Shown: positions 41,661 to 55,039, numbered from the stretch's first letter. The stretch: DNA of 64,000 bases from Mermis nigrescens (GCA_036768485.1 JAVLUZ010000738.1:62001-126000), one strand, 5' to 3'. Numbers and translations: made by a program. Notes: generated by a model not told the origin, from the letters alone.

Positions 41661-42812
41661 AAAGCCCGCATACATACTTCACGCGATCTCGCGCCGCAAA
41701 GGAGCTTTGCGGCCACAGTATACCCAAAAATGTGACGTCATGGCGCGAAACTGGTGCGGCGAAGTTCATCTGCCGCTTCGCGTCACCCAGACATACTTCA
41801 CGCGCGCGGTCGCCGCTCGGCAGACAAAATGGCGCCAACTGGGCGACTCTCGCCGCTTCGCTAGATGTTGGCATACTCCGCACGAATTGCCGCAATGATG
41901 GCGCATTGATTTCTTTCATCAATCGATTTTTGTTAAATCGGCGAAAGCTCATTTAAATTCATTTATGCATTTACAATGCAGGTTACCATGTTAGGACACC
42001 ATGCAAACATATGTATGTATGTACCACTGATGTCAGCTGGTTAGCAGAATGCACACGATATCATTCTTAAAGAGATGGAGTGAAGAAGTTTGTTTTACAC
42101 TTGCTTGTTATCTGCACAGTGCAGGAAAATTCTGCACCTCTTTTATCAGTGTTGTATCGAAATCCATGATCCTAAGCAAAAAATGCGTACAGCAAAAATA
42201 AAATCACACAACCGAGTGGTCAGAAGCATTCAGGATTCATGCACCTTTTCTATACAAGAAATAACAAAACTTCTAGAATCAATGACTGAACGTCTTGCAT
42301 CCTGCATGAATTTTTAAACACTATTTATTCAAAAGACAGGTATGTGCGCAATAATTAAAGGCTACACAACAAATTGGAGAAAGTCCGATCAAAAACGTAC
42401 AAATCCAGTACTGCCACATACGTACTTTATTATAGATTCAGAGCAGATCGATACCGGCGCACCTCTATTAGCATTCGCGAGGAAAGTCCAAACGTTTGGA
42501 CTTTCTGCGGCGCGGCGAAAAAATTCGAAAAAATGCTAAAAATAGACATTATTTGCTTCTCGCCGCGCGGTGAAGTATGCCATGAAAGCAGCAAAAAAAT
42601 TGGACTTAAGCGAATTTGGTTGCGCGCGGCGGCCGCTTGAAGTACGCCTCGGACCGCTTGAAGTATGCCTTGAAATACGGCGCTGCAAACTGTTCGCGCC
42701 GCCGCGCGGCGCCAGAAGTATCCTCTATGGGTCAGCGCAATACCGGCGCGGCGACCGCCGGCGGGCGAATTCGCGCCGCTCGCCGCGCCGCGTGAAGTAT
42801 GTTTCGGGCCTA
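41661..42812. mobile_element. GC-rich element with inverted CATACTTCACGCG ends
   Basis: GCCCGCATACATACTTCACG at the left is mirrored by CGCGTGAAGTATGTTTCGGG at the right. Further copies of the same motif occur inside at 41788 (forward) and near 42558 and 42656 (reverse). The GC-rich ends flank an AT-rich centre. The arms are built of GCGGCGAGC-type palindromic GC blocks. Boundaries and class are uncertain; it may be two related elements. Confidence 0.5.
42482..42505. promoter_or_regulatory. Perfect 24-bp palindrome
   Basis: GAAAGTCCAAAC followed directly by its reverse complement GTTTGGACTTTC. It lies inside the GC-rich element. Its function is unknown; it could be a dimeric protein-binding site or a cruciform. 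Confidence 0.6.
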
Positions 42813-42879
42813 AGACCATTTGGTGAGCAGCCAGACTTGACTTGACCTTGCAGTTTCTTATCATTTTCAAGCACTTTTG

Positions 42880-45790
42880 CGAAAAAATCGTAATTTTCTC
42901 AAATTTCAGACCTTCATTTTGTCCTATTATCCTTTGAAAAAAACCATTCTTCCATTTCGGGGACTTAAAGGCATATTTCAGCAGATGGACTTTCTGAACT
43001 CAGACAGCCAAATCAAACTAGTTTACAAAGGAAAATCAACCAATAGAAGATGCCAATTCTGCACTCCAACACACAACTATTTGTCATTTTGTCTTTGCAA
43101 ACCGCTTTGATTTGACTTCAGCAATTGGAAAAGTCACATCTCTGAAATATGCCTTTAGGCCTCCCTTGTGCATTTCTGGTTAAGGGCACTATAACATTAT
43201 GTTTTTGGTGTATGCCCACCGCTTTTAAGCCCAAAAAACGACTTAAAAATATAAATTTCTATGCTTTACATTTCTGCTAATCGCCATGAAAAAGATTGAT
43301 CCACCGCACATAGATTTGATTGTCAATTAAATGGACTGTCAACATGGAAAGCCGAATAAATTAAAAACTAGCTAATGAACAAAAAGCTGATTCTAGACGA
43401 GGACTTCAAAAAGTATCCACGAGAAATGACCAACGTAATTTAAATTCTAGCTCAAAACATTTTCGCTCTCATCATCGGATGAAATTACAGTCTGTTACAT
43501 ACGAGTTTGGGCACGAATTTTAAGCAATTTTTTCGACCACAAGCCGGCGGATCACGATAATTAATTATATCAAATCAATGCTATATTCGCAATCTGTCCG
43601 GTTTTTGTGGGAGATAATTGTTAAAACGTATGCCCAAACATGTGTGAAACGGACTATAGTTATGGGCCAGCAAAAGTTCGACTTTCCAGAATGTTTGTAG
43701 CACAAAGGGGTTCTGGAGAGAAAAAACGGCGCGTAAGATGCCCAAAACTCTACAACAAACATATAAATAATTTTTTTTAGCCGAAGTCATATAATTCTGA
43801 CAAGGTGAACCATTGCAGACGCTTACAAAAATGGAGTTGCCTTAATTCGACTAAACATTTTCGAAACGCTCATCGCTCAGAAATCGTGTAATGTTGCACT
43901 TGTATAACGAAACGAATCGGCCATTCCCGTCTAATTTCTTTCGAGCTTTTTATAAACAATGCCGTATAAACGTATCAAAAACATCGAAATGCTTAAAAAT
44001 TCTTGATATGCCACTCTAAAGTGTTTCACGAAGACTGTAAATATATTCAATTAAAAACGACAAGACGCATTACCCGTACGCGACGTTACCGGATTTTCAA
44101 AAACAAATCTGAGTTATTAACGTTGTGCGTTCGAGCCAGTTTCGGCCAAATCCGGCTCAGCAGCAATAATAGTCGATTTATGTCAGCATTCGCTGCAAAC
44201 TTAGGTACCGAATTGGGCAGTCTCAGAGTTTAATTGGGAAAAAAGGAGAAAAAGCGCTTTTTGTACCGGCAGTAAACAACTGGAAGCAAAATTTGATACA
44301 TCACACAAGTACTTGGCCATAAACTTCCTAGAGGAAAAATGTGCCCATTGGACGTACTCTGCAAAACTCCTTTCACGCGAACTGAATACTTTAAGCAATC
44401 GCTGTTACGTTTGGTTTTAGACAAGTTTTAGTTCCTCCGAACAAAATCCTCTGGAAGACAGCCAAAAATCAGTCTAATAATGTAACGAACGCTTATTTTT
44501 ATATTGAGACGTTTAGGCAGGGAAATCTAGTAAGGTCGCTATTTTATTTTGGCGGAAAGTAGACCATTTTAAGCCTAGAAAATGGATTAGTTCCAGAGCA
44601 TTTTTGATAGAATGTTAGCAAGGAAGGTCAAAATAGTGTTCGTGCAATGCCGTGCCAAATTTTGAAACGGTAAAGCTATACGGGCCTCAAGATTTTCTCT
44701 GAAGCAATCTAGCTTATTGCAGGTTCTTAACTAACAGCCCTTTGCAAAAAAATTTAATAGACAATATGGAAATTTACTATGAATCCGAATAAATGAACAA
44801 AACAATAGGAAAGCTTCTTCAGCAATCTCAGGTAGAAAAATAAAATTATCGACATTATACCGATTAAGCAGACAATCAACCATTTACTTGATAGCTAAAA
44901 AATCAGCCATCACCGTTCTTTTCTTTTCACATTTTTGCGCTGAAATTCCATTTTGTATTCGGTTTAGCTTGAAAATCGCTATTTTCCCGCAAAAGTTCGG
45001 CGGATAGGCCTCACAGAGGTCGCAGTATGGTTGAGTTGGATGCCACGCAAGCCGAATTTCGGGAATGATTCGAATTGAAAAAAGCGCAAAAAATAATAAA
45101 ATTATTTATCGTAGCTTTTTGATAAATGTCGCTTATTTCGAAGTTTATTTTCCGCTCATTTGATTCGTTTTGCCAAAAGCTACCCTCTTTATCAATGAGT
45201 AGATTGATTAGTCCCAAATATCCCTTCTATAGCGACGTCTTCGTAGAAAAACCGTGTACCAACCTATTAATTGCAACTTGTTCCGACGACAAATGAGATG
45301 ATACGCTACCAAAAATGACATTCAAGAGCGCGCGATCAACAATTTTTAAGTTAAAACCGAGCGTAAAATGTAACCTAAATTCCGGCGACATTGTCGGCTG
45401 GCTGATGTTAGCGCATCGGATAAAAAGTTCCACGCAAATGTCTTCGTTATTAATCGAACTGATAGGCACCGAATTTACTTTCTATTTTCCGCACAGCGCT
45501 TTCCGCAAATAGTGTCGCGGCGCGACGTCCACCAAATTTTGCCGAATATCGCGGTAACGAGCGACGAGACAAAAACGAATTATAAATACAAAATGGACAA
45601 AAAAACGCGCAGAGGCGGACGGATGCCTCAATTAAAAATCGGCGAGCATTAGAGATTTGTTGTGGTAATTGAAGTATTCGTTCGATTCGTAAAATTTGGG
45701 CCGACCGGGTCACCCGCGCGACAAACAATGCGAAGTTTACAAAGACGACGCGAACCCATAGAAGGCACGCCGCAGACAGATTGCGGCGTA
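42880..45790. other. No gene recognised
   Basis: Unassigned sequence. It includes 43540-43670, a diverged copy of 51627-51760. A GC-richer patch at 45480-45790 has an open minus-strand frame without any recognisable motif. Confidence 0.4.
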
Positions 45791-45794
45791 ATAA

Positions 45795-46770
45795 AGCGTG
45801 TGCCGTATGATAAAGTTTAGACGCTATGGAACGTACAGATAGGCCAAGCCGTATCACAAAGAGTGCTTATGATGAAGTATAGAGGCATAGAGGCAATGGA
45901 ATTTATGGAAGGCCGAGTCGTATGATAAAGCATGGACGCAATGGACCGTAAAGACAGGGAAGCAGCAATAAAGCACGCCTTACGGTGAAGTTTATGCCTT
46001 ATGGAATCTTCAGGAAGGTCTTGAGTCGTATGATAAAGCATAGACGCTAGCGAACGCATATTAGGCTGCCGTATGATACACCTATCTTCCAGTCATGCAG
46101 GTGGGGGTTTGGAGGTCTGGACACTCAGAATGAGAAAAAGGGAAAATTTTCTCTAGAAAATGAGGCAAAATGAAGGTGAAAGAAACGAAAATTGAGAATT
46201 TTCTTCAAAAGTGCGTTTAAATTGACAAGAACAATGTTTGTTAACGTAGTTTTAGCGCTATTTTAGCGCTCATACCAGTTTTTGAGTTATTTTGGCCCAA
46301 AATAGCTCAATTTTTAACCTTCCGACCGGCTGGTCTCCCACACAGATGGGCCATGCTGTATCTATGATGGAGACTATGGAATTTGTATGAAGGATAAATC
46401 GCATGCATATGGACGCTATGGAATGCATAGACAGAGAAGCCATGTGATAAAGCGTATCAAACGTTGAAGAGTAGACGCCTGGAATCTATAGGCAGCCGGA
46501 GTCGTATGCAGGGGGATTTATGGGCGGGGGCGGCCGCCCCCATTGGCCCAAAATAGTGCGCAAAATTAAGCGATTTTGAGCGATTTTGGGCTAAAACGGC
46601 TAATTTTTCCGCTTTGGTCAGGGTTCCACCCCCCCTTAGGAAATTCCTGGATCCGCCACTGGTCGTATGATAAAGCATAAACAACGATAAAGATGATCAC
46701 GCCGACGGCTGGCACACAGTAAAGTGTGCCGTATGATGAAACATAGGAGTATACCTTAAAGGTGATCATT
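45795..46770 (+). repeat. Imperfect tandem repeat with unit core GTATGATAAAGC
   Basis: Units of about 60-80 bp with the pattern CCGTATGATAAAGCATAGAC, GCTATGGAA and AGACAGG-like recur at 45800-46080, 46350-46505 and 46665-46745. The array is interrupted at about 46080-46350 by unrelated sequence and by an R2 element (46509-46661). Confidence 0.75.
46509..46661 (+). mobile_element. R2 MITE, short form, perfect TSD
   Basis: 153 bp from CAGGGGGATTTATGGG to GATCCGCCACTG. Flanked by GTCGTATG on both sides (46501-46508, 46662-46669). The duplicated target is part of the host tandem repeat. Confidence 0.92.
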
Positions 46771-46799
46771 CGAAATTTTTTGTGCAACGTTTTTAGGCA

Positions 46800-49520
46800 A
46801 AGAAATTAAAAATTTAGGAATGCGAGCGGCGCACCGAATAAACAATAATCGCGCTATCGTTTAATAAGTTTTCTTATTCAACAACAACAAGTCGTACATG
46901 TTTGATAACAAATACATCAACTTACGTACCTAAATTTCGCAAAACGACGAAACACGAATAAAAGCGAGTTGTTTGGCGACCAGCAGAAAGCGCGAGTAAC
47001 TTATCCGAAATCGCTACCAATCGGGTTGGACAAATGGACCCCCAAAAAACTGGTCTTCATCGAATGCGATTTAAAGACATGAAAGAATATGTTAAAAGAG
47101 AAGTCGCAGGGCGATTAGTGAGCGCGCCGAGATCATACATTAACGACTCGAAACGTTCAGTAGCGTATTTTTCATTCCAGCCTTTTTAGCTGATAAAGTT
47201 TACCCAATTTTCGGCCGAAAATTGGAAAATAACACCTAAAATAGCCAAAAAACGTAAGTTTTCACCAAAAATAAGGAGGAAGGTGAAAATTTTTTCGACT
47301 TCCCAAGTGGGGATCCCGATCCCGATTCCTTTTATATTTATATATGCTTAAGAATTATTAGATCTATTACTGACGTCCAAATTCACCCATTTTCTCCCCA
47401 ACTAATTTTGTTCGTAGTTTCTCAAGCTATGCATGCAATTTTTTTCCTCGAACATCGAAAAAAATTAATTTTTGAAAAAGAAGCATATATTTTGGCATCA
47501 TCTGTGGTAGGCGAAAAGCTCTAAAGTCTGATAAAACTTGACGAAATTCGGAATAATGAATGCACAGTGCACACTGAATATAATAGAAAGTTTTGAATCG
47601 AATGTACAAAATACAGCAATTGCATTCATTAATCATAAATAATAATTACTGCATAAAGCAAACAAATAAATATTAGAAGTAAATAAACTTCTACGAAAAC
47701 TCAGCAGCAGAACCGCTCGAAAATCATTAAAGAACACATTTCATCTTATGCTGAGAATTTAAATTGCAGACGGAATAAGAGATTCCAACTTTAATTTGAG
47801 ATTAACTTGATAATCATGTCTTTCATAAAAAATTCACTTTTTATTTGATTATGCGCAGAAGATTGCGAGTATAACGTATTGGTTCGTAAGACATTGTCTT
47901 TCTGAATTCAAAGTTTATGGCATGCAATTATAAAATATATTGACATTAGCTTATCCCAAAAAATTCTCGATTTTGAATCAAAATGCTTTAGGAAAAAGAT
48001 TTAAAAATATATGAAAATCTCGGATAGAATCAAGTCCTATCTCAGTAATCTGACCCAGTTTTGCCGACAACAGTAAACAGAGGCATTTCAAATACACCTC
48101 ATAATAATAAAAAAATAGATATTTTTTACTATGCAAAGATTTTAAATATACATCGCGAAGCCGAGTGCCACGCGGCGTTCTCATACAGCAAAAAAACGCA
48201 TTTCGTTTGTTCCTCAGTAAAATACATGTTTATCGATAGATGATCACAACAATTATTAAATTACAAGCGTAAACATGTATTGTTCTGCACTGTTTATAAG
48301 AAAAACGATCATGTGGTATTTTTGAAATTTCAAATGTATGCATTTCAAGTAAGCCATACATAGGTATTGTTTTAAAATAATGAAACTGAAAACGATATAA
48401 AACAAAGGACACGAATTTCTACAAGACATTAGCGCTTCGGATCGAAACGTCATGAAAATATCAATCAAGATTTTAACATAGTACTGTACTGCATGCATAT
48501 GTAATTTTTGACAACCACGCTGGGGCATAGATAGTCTTTCCCCAGCTATCTCTCAATATTTTCAACAGATTTAGTTCTGAAATTAAGCGCAAACTTCTCC
48601 GATCGACTCATTGATCAAGATAACGAGCAATCCTTCCTACTGATTATCCAATTTGAACACATCGAACCACAGTTAATTTCGAGGATAGAAGTTTTGAATC
48701 ATTGAAATGAGATAATTTACATCAATTTTCCGCAATTAGGAGAAATTCAAAATTCAAGATTTAAATTCAAACGCGAAAGAAGCGCCAAATTTGAAAATGC
48801 CCAAAGCAGTTCAGCTTGAATTTATCCCGGTAAGAAACTTTAGGTTGCACATAATAATCATATGTAATAAGTGGCATATCATGGAGGAAAAACGTCGGAT
48901 GGCGCAGAAAGGTCACAAACCGCGAGGCGATATTTAGAATCCCAACCATGCTAAGCCGGCCGGTCTAGTAGGTCAATAAGTGAGGTTTTTGAGCCAAAAT
49001 GACCTAAAAATGGTAAAAATTCTAAAAATTCCAATTCACACTTTTTTTTGTTAATTCGAAACACATCTGCAGAAAATTTTTTTATTAACTATTTTTCCGT
49101 CTTCATTTGGCCACATCATCCACGGAACACTTCCCACTTTTATATTTTGGGAGTTTTGAGTATCCCAATACCGTCCCCACGCGCATTTCTGATCCTAATT
49201 AGCATCTGACACAGACAGATTCAGCTTTCAATTATGGCACTTTAACGTTTTTAAGCCCATCATCGTGGACTGCCCACCAGAAATTATAGAACACATCGAA
49301 ATGTCGACGATAAGCCGGAACGGCGAAAATAAGTTAAATACGACACATATCTAGCAAATTTGAAATAGGTATTAGGTACCTACTGAAACAAAATATCAAT
49401 AATCAATAATAATTTTACGAATATTTCTCTTTTCACTCAGCTATCTTGACCCAAAGAAAATGTATGGCCTGACCTGGCAACCCACCCTGAATATGCCCAA
49501 TTAGATTCATTATTAACTTA
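46800..49520. other. No gene recognised
   Basis: AT-rich sequence between the 46 kb repeat and the candidate first exon. I see no exon or intact transposon. Confidence 0.45.
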
Positions 49521-49521
49521 C

Positions 49522-49610
49522 CCTCTCCCTTCTTCGAAGCTCGGATCAGTAAACGAAAACGAATCCGATTCCAGCAAATCGGCCACGCTGATCATTCTTC
49601 CGTCGGCCAT
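49522..49610 (-). CDS. Candidate first coding exon with start codon
   Basis: The ATG at 49610-49608 has a good context (GGACATGG). It opens a 29-codon acidic, Ser/Phe-rich segment beginning MADGRMISVADLLESD and ending FEEGR. The segment stops at a strong donor (GG|GTAAGT) in phase 2. It stands out from the AT-rich surroundings by GC content and codon use. It could be the first exon of the p160 gene: joining it to the alternative acceptor at 38901 keeps the frame (GG|G). It could also belong to a different minus-strand gene whose other exons I did not see. I recognise no motif in it. Confidence 0.5.
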
Positions 49611-50665
49611 GTCCGCCGAAAGTGATAAATGAAGACCCAATGGAAGGCCCGGCGCGATTCGGCGAAATGACTAGCCAAATTGCATAATAAGTAATTTTAT
49701 AACGAGGCAAACTGTAATAAAAAACACGCACTTCAATTCAACCTGGATTTTTGAGTCCAATAATGGCTGCTTTATACTCTTCGGCAATAGCCCATCCGAG
49801 TCCAGGGAACGTAGCACATAACTAAACGGGCTGAAGAGAAAATATGCGCTGAGGGCTTTGGGTGTAGACCCCAAAATAGAAAAAATGGAAAAATTTTTGA
49901 AATGTGACAAAATGCAGAAAAATGATAGTTTTAACGCTATTTGAGGATTTATAACAGTTATTGTAGTCATTCTGCCTTAAAAACGTCAATATTTGACCCC
50001 TCCTCCAGACCGGTCGTACTGCGCATCATACTGACGAGTCCATCTGGATGGAGTAGCTTTTATAAAAACGGGAGAAACCGACTCAACGTCTAACAAACGC
50101 GTTTATCTACTAATTTTCATCTCATACTGATTTCTTATAACTAAGCCAGTTTTTCGACCACATATCGCTAAATTTCATAAAATCTGCTATAGAGTTTTTG
50201 TTTTTACGTTCTAAAGAAGAAGAGCATGGCCATAAAGTATGAAGAAATACTAGTTTCGAGGTGCGACCCACACGTTTTTAAGTACCAAAATTTCGCGTTA
50301 GAAGAAGCTTTCGCAGCCGACTGCCCAGAATTATTAAATACGAGTACTATGCGTTTTAGCGTGTGTCAGACAAAATTTTATCCGTGGCTGAGCCCCGAGA
50401 ATAACTGGGTAGTTCGTCTGTCTGGAACGACCGCACTGCAAATGGACAGATCAGTGGAAAACGCATGAAAAACAGCGGGGTGAAACGATTGGAATAACCT
50501 GCAATGTGTAACACAAGCCCTTTATTTGATCAGCAATTAATCACAGAAAAATCAACCACGCTCAGGTTAACTCTTTTATTCCGTGCAAAGACTGGAAAGA
50601 CAAACCATTTAAGCTGGCAACGTATAAGTCTTATGATCAGGGAAACTTCTATATGGCAATATAAC

Positions 50666-50904
50666 CATAACTGGGCGTCGGGGGTTCGTGGGTATGCACC
50701 CCCAGAAACCAAAATACTCCCCCAGAATTCGATTTTTGAAATTTTTTTTCGTTTTTTTTCGCAATTTCTTGACGCCAATGGATAGTGCTCGATGAAAAAC
50801 GTTGAAAAATGGTGTTTTTACGCCATACCACCATTTTTGGGGCCATTTTTGACATTTGAAAAAATCTTGCACACCCTACAGAACTTTGGTGCCGCCCACA
50901 TATG
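50666..50904 (+). mobile_element. R7 hAT-like MITE, perfect TSD
   Basis: 239 bp from CATAACTGGGCG to CGCCCACATATG. Flanked by AATATAAC on both sides (50658-50665, 50905-50912). Confidence 0.92.
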
Positions 50905-51626
50905 AATATAACTACGATAACTAATTATACATGGGTTAAAACTAAAGAAAAAATATTTACATAGGTAGGTATCATTCCAGTTAGAATAAGCAAATGATGC
51001 AGATTAAAGAAAATTAGCAACCATTTCTTATGAACAAAAACTTCGATAACATCGAAAGCGATCTCAAGCCGAGCTTACTTGCAAGAATAAGTTTCTTAGA
51101 GAAAAATTTGGAATAGTTTTGTTGCGAATTAAGGATTCGAAATTTCGGTAAAAAATTGAAAATCGGTGTATGTAATATATACATTTATCCATATAAGCGA
51201 AAACCTCTCGTTTTGATCTTTGTCAACAGTTGAATAATTAAAATCAGCAGCTAGCGATAAAAAAGGAAACTATGAAAAGTCATTGCGGGAAGAAAGGCGT
51301 CAAAAGGTCTCTACGGTCTTAGGCTGAAGCCTTCACAAAACTTCGCGTCCACGTGTGATTACGTAAAGCACAGCTGGAAAAATTAAAAAACTGTTATATT
51401 TTAAAATTTTATAGCAGAACAAAAGATTTTTGTATCACCGAATCTTTGCAGTCTAAGAGAATGAAGTTTGCCGCCTTTCCAGGTTGCCTTTATATTTCCT
51501 CACGAGTCTACTGAAAGGGGCGAGAAAACATTTTGGGGACAAACTTTTGTAGAAAGCAAAGCATGATAAGTTTAGCTAAATACCTATAGTCTCTTTCACA
51601 TAACTTTGTGCATATATTCTAAGAAT

Positions 51627-51760
51627 TTTCAATGACAGTAAGCCGAGGATTACGATAATTATATATCAAATCAATGGTATGATCGCAATCTGTCAGCTAA
51701 TTGCCGGACATAGTTTTAAAATTTATGACCGTAGTTGTGTGAAAGAGACTATAGCTGTTC
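51627..51760 (+). repeat. Dispersed repeat, second copy at 43540-43670
   Basis: Shared blocks: GATTACGATAATTA versus GATCACGATAATTA, ATATCAAATCAATG, CGCAATCTGTC and GTGTGAAA. The element type is unknown; no ends were identified. Confidence 0.6.
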
Positions 51761-52093
51761 ACTGAAAAATTCTCGTGAACCACATTGACGATACACCTTA
51801 CCGCTAACTGAGCGTTAGCTGCTCATACACATGTAAGCATGGAGCTTAGCGTGAGCTACGTACAACATAAAAGCAATGACCGACTGAACAAACAAAAATC
51901 TAAACGTTAGACAAACGCTCGCTACATTATTGCTAGCAGTATACAAAAACCTGGATAGTAAAATTCTGTGTATGTACCTATTCGGATGACGTTAGATGTG
52001 GATGTTCAAATCCCGCATAGTATTTGGTTCAAGAGTGTATATATACCAGGAAACAAGACACACATGAGGTTTGCCAGGAATAAAAAAAATCCA

Positions 52094-52255
<162 letters not shown>

Positions 52256-52259
52256 GCGA

Positions 52260-54590
52260 GATGTTCCGACGGAACAAAAAAGATGAACATACTTGGAATT
52301 GTGGATTATTAAGGATGTAAAAGGAGGGGACTAGGAAAAAGCTACATAAAATCGCAAAATCTGCTAAAACTCACACTTTCTCTAAGGCAACGCGAAAAAT
52401 CGAAGTATTAGAAAATTAAATCATGGAAAAATTGAAAGAAATCGTATAATTTCAAAAACTAAGCAATAAAACATAAAAACCCACTAGTATTTAGATAACA
52501 GAATAATGAAAATAAAAGCCAGTAACAAAAATATAGTCAACAAAAACGCTTGCAAATAAACATGAAATCGCGTAGGTATTTCGGTCATTATTCCACTGAA
52601 TTCAGAGCGTTTTGAGAAGGTGATTCGATGCGACTGGCGCGACTGACTTAACTGACCCACGGTACTGATAAGCGCCTATAGCGACCATAACGTCAAAATA
52701 GAGTAAAATAAGCCAAAACATTTGTTTAAAAAATAGAATTTGAAATAAATTCAATTTCAAGCACTTTTGCAAGACAGCTATGACTTTTGCTACTTCAGAC
52801 TTTAATTTTAACTGGTTCAATCCAGAAATTTACATTTAGACCTTTCTAGGTCTAGATAGACCCAAACGGTTTAGGTTCGTGTCGCTAGTGACGATCATTC
52901 GAGCACTCCTCGACAAACAATTAGTGATTAATATTTTCCAGCATGAAACATAAGAGATATATTCGTTATATCGATTGAAAAAATAAAATATAAAGCAGCT
53001 TAAATTGAAAACGAAATTTAGAAAAGCAACGATAAATAACAAAAACCATGATGCGCTGTTTCGCATGCACGCAACTTAGTTGTGTGCGCAAAAGCGCGGA
53101 AAAATGTCGGCCGCATCGGACCAATGCCAATGCGCAAATAATTACACGCTTCACCTGCACTACAATAAGGCAACCCTTCTTTTGCCGGACGACGGCCACA
53201 CAGCGCCCACCCAAATTTTGGCTATTCCACATTCGCAGACTATATCGTAATCGAGCGTCATCGCGGTCGTCGTAAACGCGAGCGGCGTTTAGACACATGG
53301 AAGAACCGCGCACACTATTCGCACCCTGGACACGCGACACCACTAACCGGCAAAGTTTGATAGTAGTTCAAAGATTGGCCCCCGGGCAGCCGAATAAACG
53401 ACTGAACAAGGTCGCTAGCGTCACACACACTGCAAGCAATGCACTACACATACTAATTGTGCCTACATTGTGTTGCGTATTAATGTGGTATACCGCATTA
53501 AGTTTATGTATACATCAAAGTATAGGTTCGTACATTATACATACAGACTGGTATTTCTAGCATACAGTATTCCAACTTATCCGTCGAAATGATTCGCATG
53601 CATTCTATTATCGCAAACTCGTTGTCTGACAATGGCCACCAACACGTGGTATGTAATCACAGGCGCGCGCTCTTGTGAAAGTGTGTGAAAGTAGGCACAC
53701 GAAAAAAAGGACTGCGCACACCGAGACATAATGCCAGATCATACATATTCGTGCAATAAATGAGCATATGCCCGTGCTGATAGTAAGACCGAATCACATT
53801 CTGGCTCACGCCCATTGCGTAACACGTGCAACTTGATGGGTGCGTGCTCGAGTACGAGCGTGCTTTTCACACAGAATTATTCACATGGTGACATGCTCAC
53901 GTGTGTGCAACGTGCGACTGAAGCAGTATTTTACGCGAAGGCTGACCGTGAAAAACGGAAAATTGCGGGCTAGAAATTCGCAAGTCACCGTTATCCTGAC
54001 AAATGAGAAAGAAGAAATGATAAAAGGTGTAGTCATCAGTACACCATCCGCACTGTGCTTTGCTAATCCATGAGACGCGTACAAGCAGGTATTAGATATC
54101 ACGGTTGCACATGCATGGCCAGCCTAATGAAGTGATCAGCCAGAAAGCGTCTTTGAGTCAAAATTGCACAAAAACTACAACGCAAAATAGCGTAAATTGA
54201 CATTAATCCACAATTTCGGATCGTTTTTCAAGCATATTTTCGAAAAAATTTGGATTTCCATAAACTTTTCCCTTCTCGGTGTCCAGACCCCAAACCCTCA
54301 CGTGTATGTCGGGTAGGTACTACCATGTATGGAGCAGCAGCCAAATTCTGGGGTCTCCTTGGTATAAAACTGGCAAAAATCTAAAAAACACATGCCAAAA
54401 CTTCAATTCTGGGGGGTCTATTGATTGGGAGTACGGACTTCACGAGGGGGAAAACCCACGCCGCTTGTATACTACTGTCTGATAAGCAGAATGCAGCAAA
54501 AGATAATCGCACTGTTTATCATGGCATATACTCGTAAAGTCGTCGACGTGATGTGACGATTCCATGAAAACTGCGCAAATGAACACAAAG
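52260..54590. other. No gene recognised; GC-richer patch 53.05-54.1 kb
   Basis: The stretch 53050-54100 is clearly richer in G+C and CpG (many CGCG, CACACG) than its surroundings. It lies upstream of the candidate first exon on the minus strand, so it could be a promoter or 5' untranslated exon region. I found no TATA-type motif or convincing frame. Confidence 0.3.
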
Positions 54591-55039
54591 CTCTGTCCCG
54601 TTTCTCCGACTTTCCCGATTCTCCGACCGTCCCAATTCTGCGTCTAATGATGACAGTTCATTTTAAGATTCCGAAAATCCCATTTCTTCGACCGTCCCGA
54701 TTCTCCGACCATCCCGATTCTCCGACTGTCCCAATCAGGGGGCGGATTTAGGGGGGCGGGGGCGGCCGCCCCCCATTGGCCCAAAAAAAATGCGCAAAAT
54801 TAAGGATTTTTGAGCGATTTTTAGCGATTTTCGAGTAAAAAGGGCTACTTTTCCGCCCGATGTCAGGGTTCCGCCCCCCCCCCTTAGGGGTGCCGCCCCC
54901 TTAGGAAAATCCTAGATCCGCCACTGGTCCCAATTCTCCGACCAATTGTATAAAACGTTTTTTAAACACATAAATTCCCGATTCTCCAATCGTCCCGTTT
55001 TCCCGTCCGTCCCGATTCTCCGCCCGTCCCAATTCTTAG
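54591..55039 (+). repeat. 17-bp minisatellite (GATTCTCCGACCGTCCC), left array
   Basis: Irregular units of GATTCTCCGACCGTCCC at 54591-54647, 54671-54735 and 54977-55039, interrupted by an R2 element. The same unit occurs in inverted orientation at 55868-56042. Confidence 0.88.
54736..54926 (+). mobile_element. R2 MITE inserted in the minisatellite, perfect TSD
   Basis: 191 bp from CAGGGGGCGGATTTAGG to GATCCGCCACTG. Flanked by GTCCCAAT on both sides (54728-54735, 54927-54934). Confidence 0.93.

Noticed and set aside
45450..45857. 135-codon minus-strand ORF in a GC-richer patch
   Set aside because: No recognisable motif or splice sites; Arg-rich composition in this frame looks like chance in GC-rich DNA.
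50226..50468. 80-codon plus-strand ORF starting MAIKYEEILVSRCDP
   Set aside because: The composition is protein-like, but there are no homologous motifs, no downstream exon and no splice signals I could defend.
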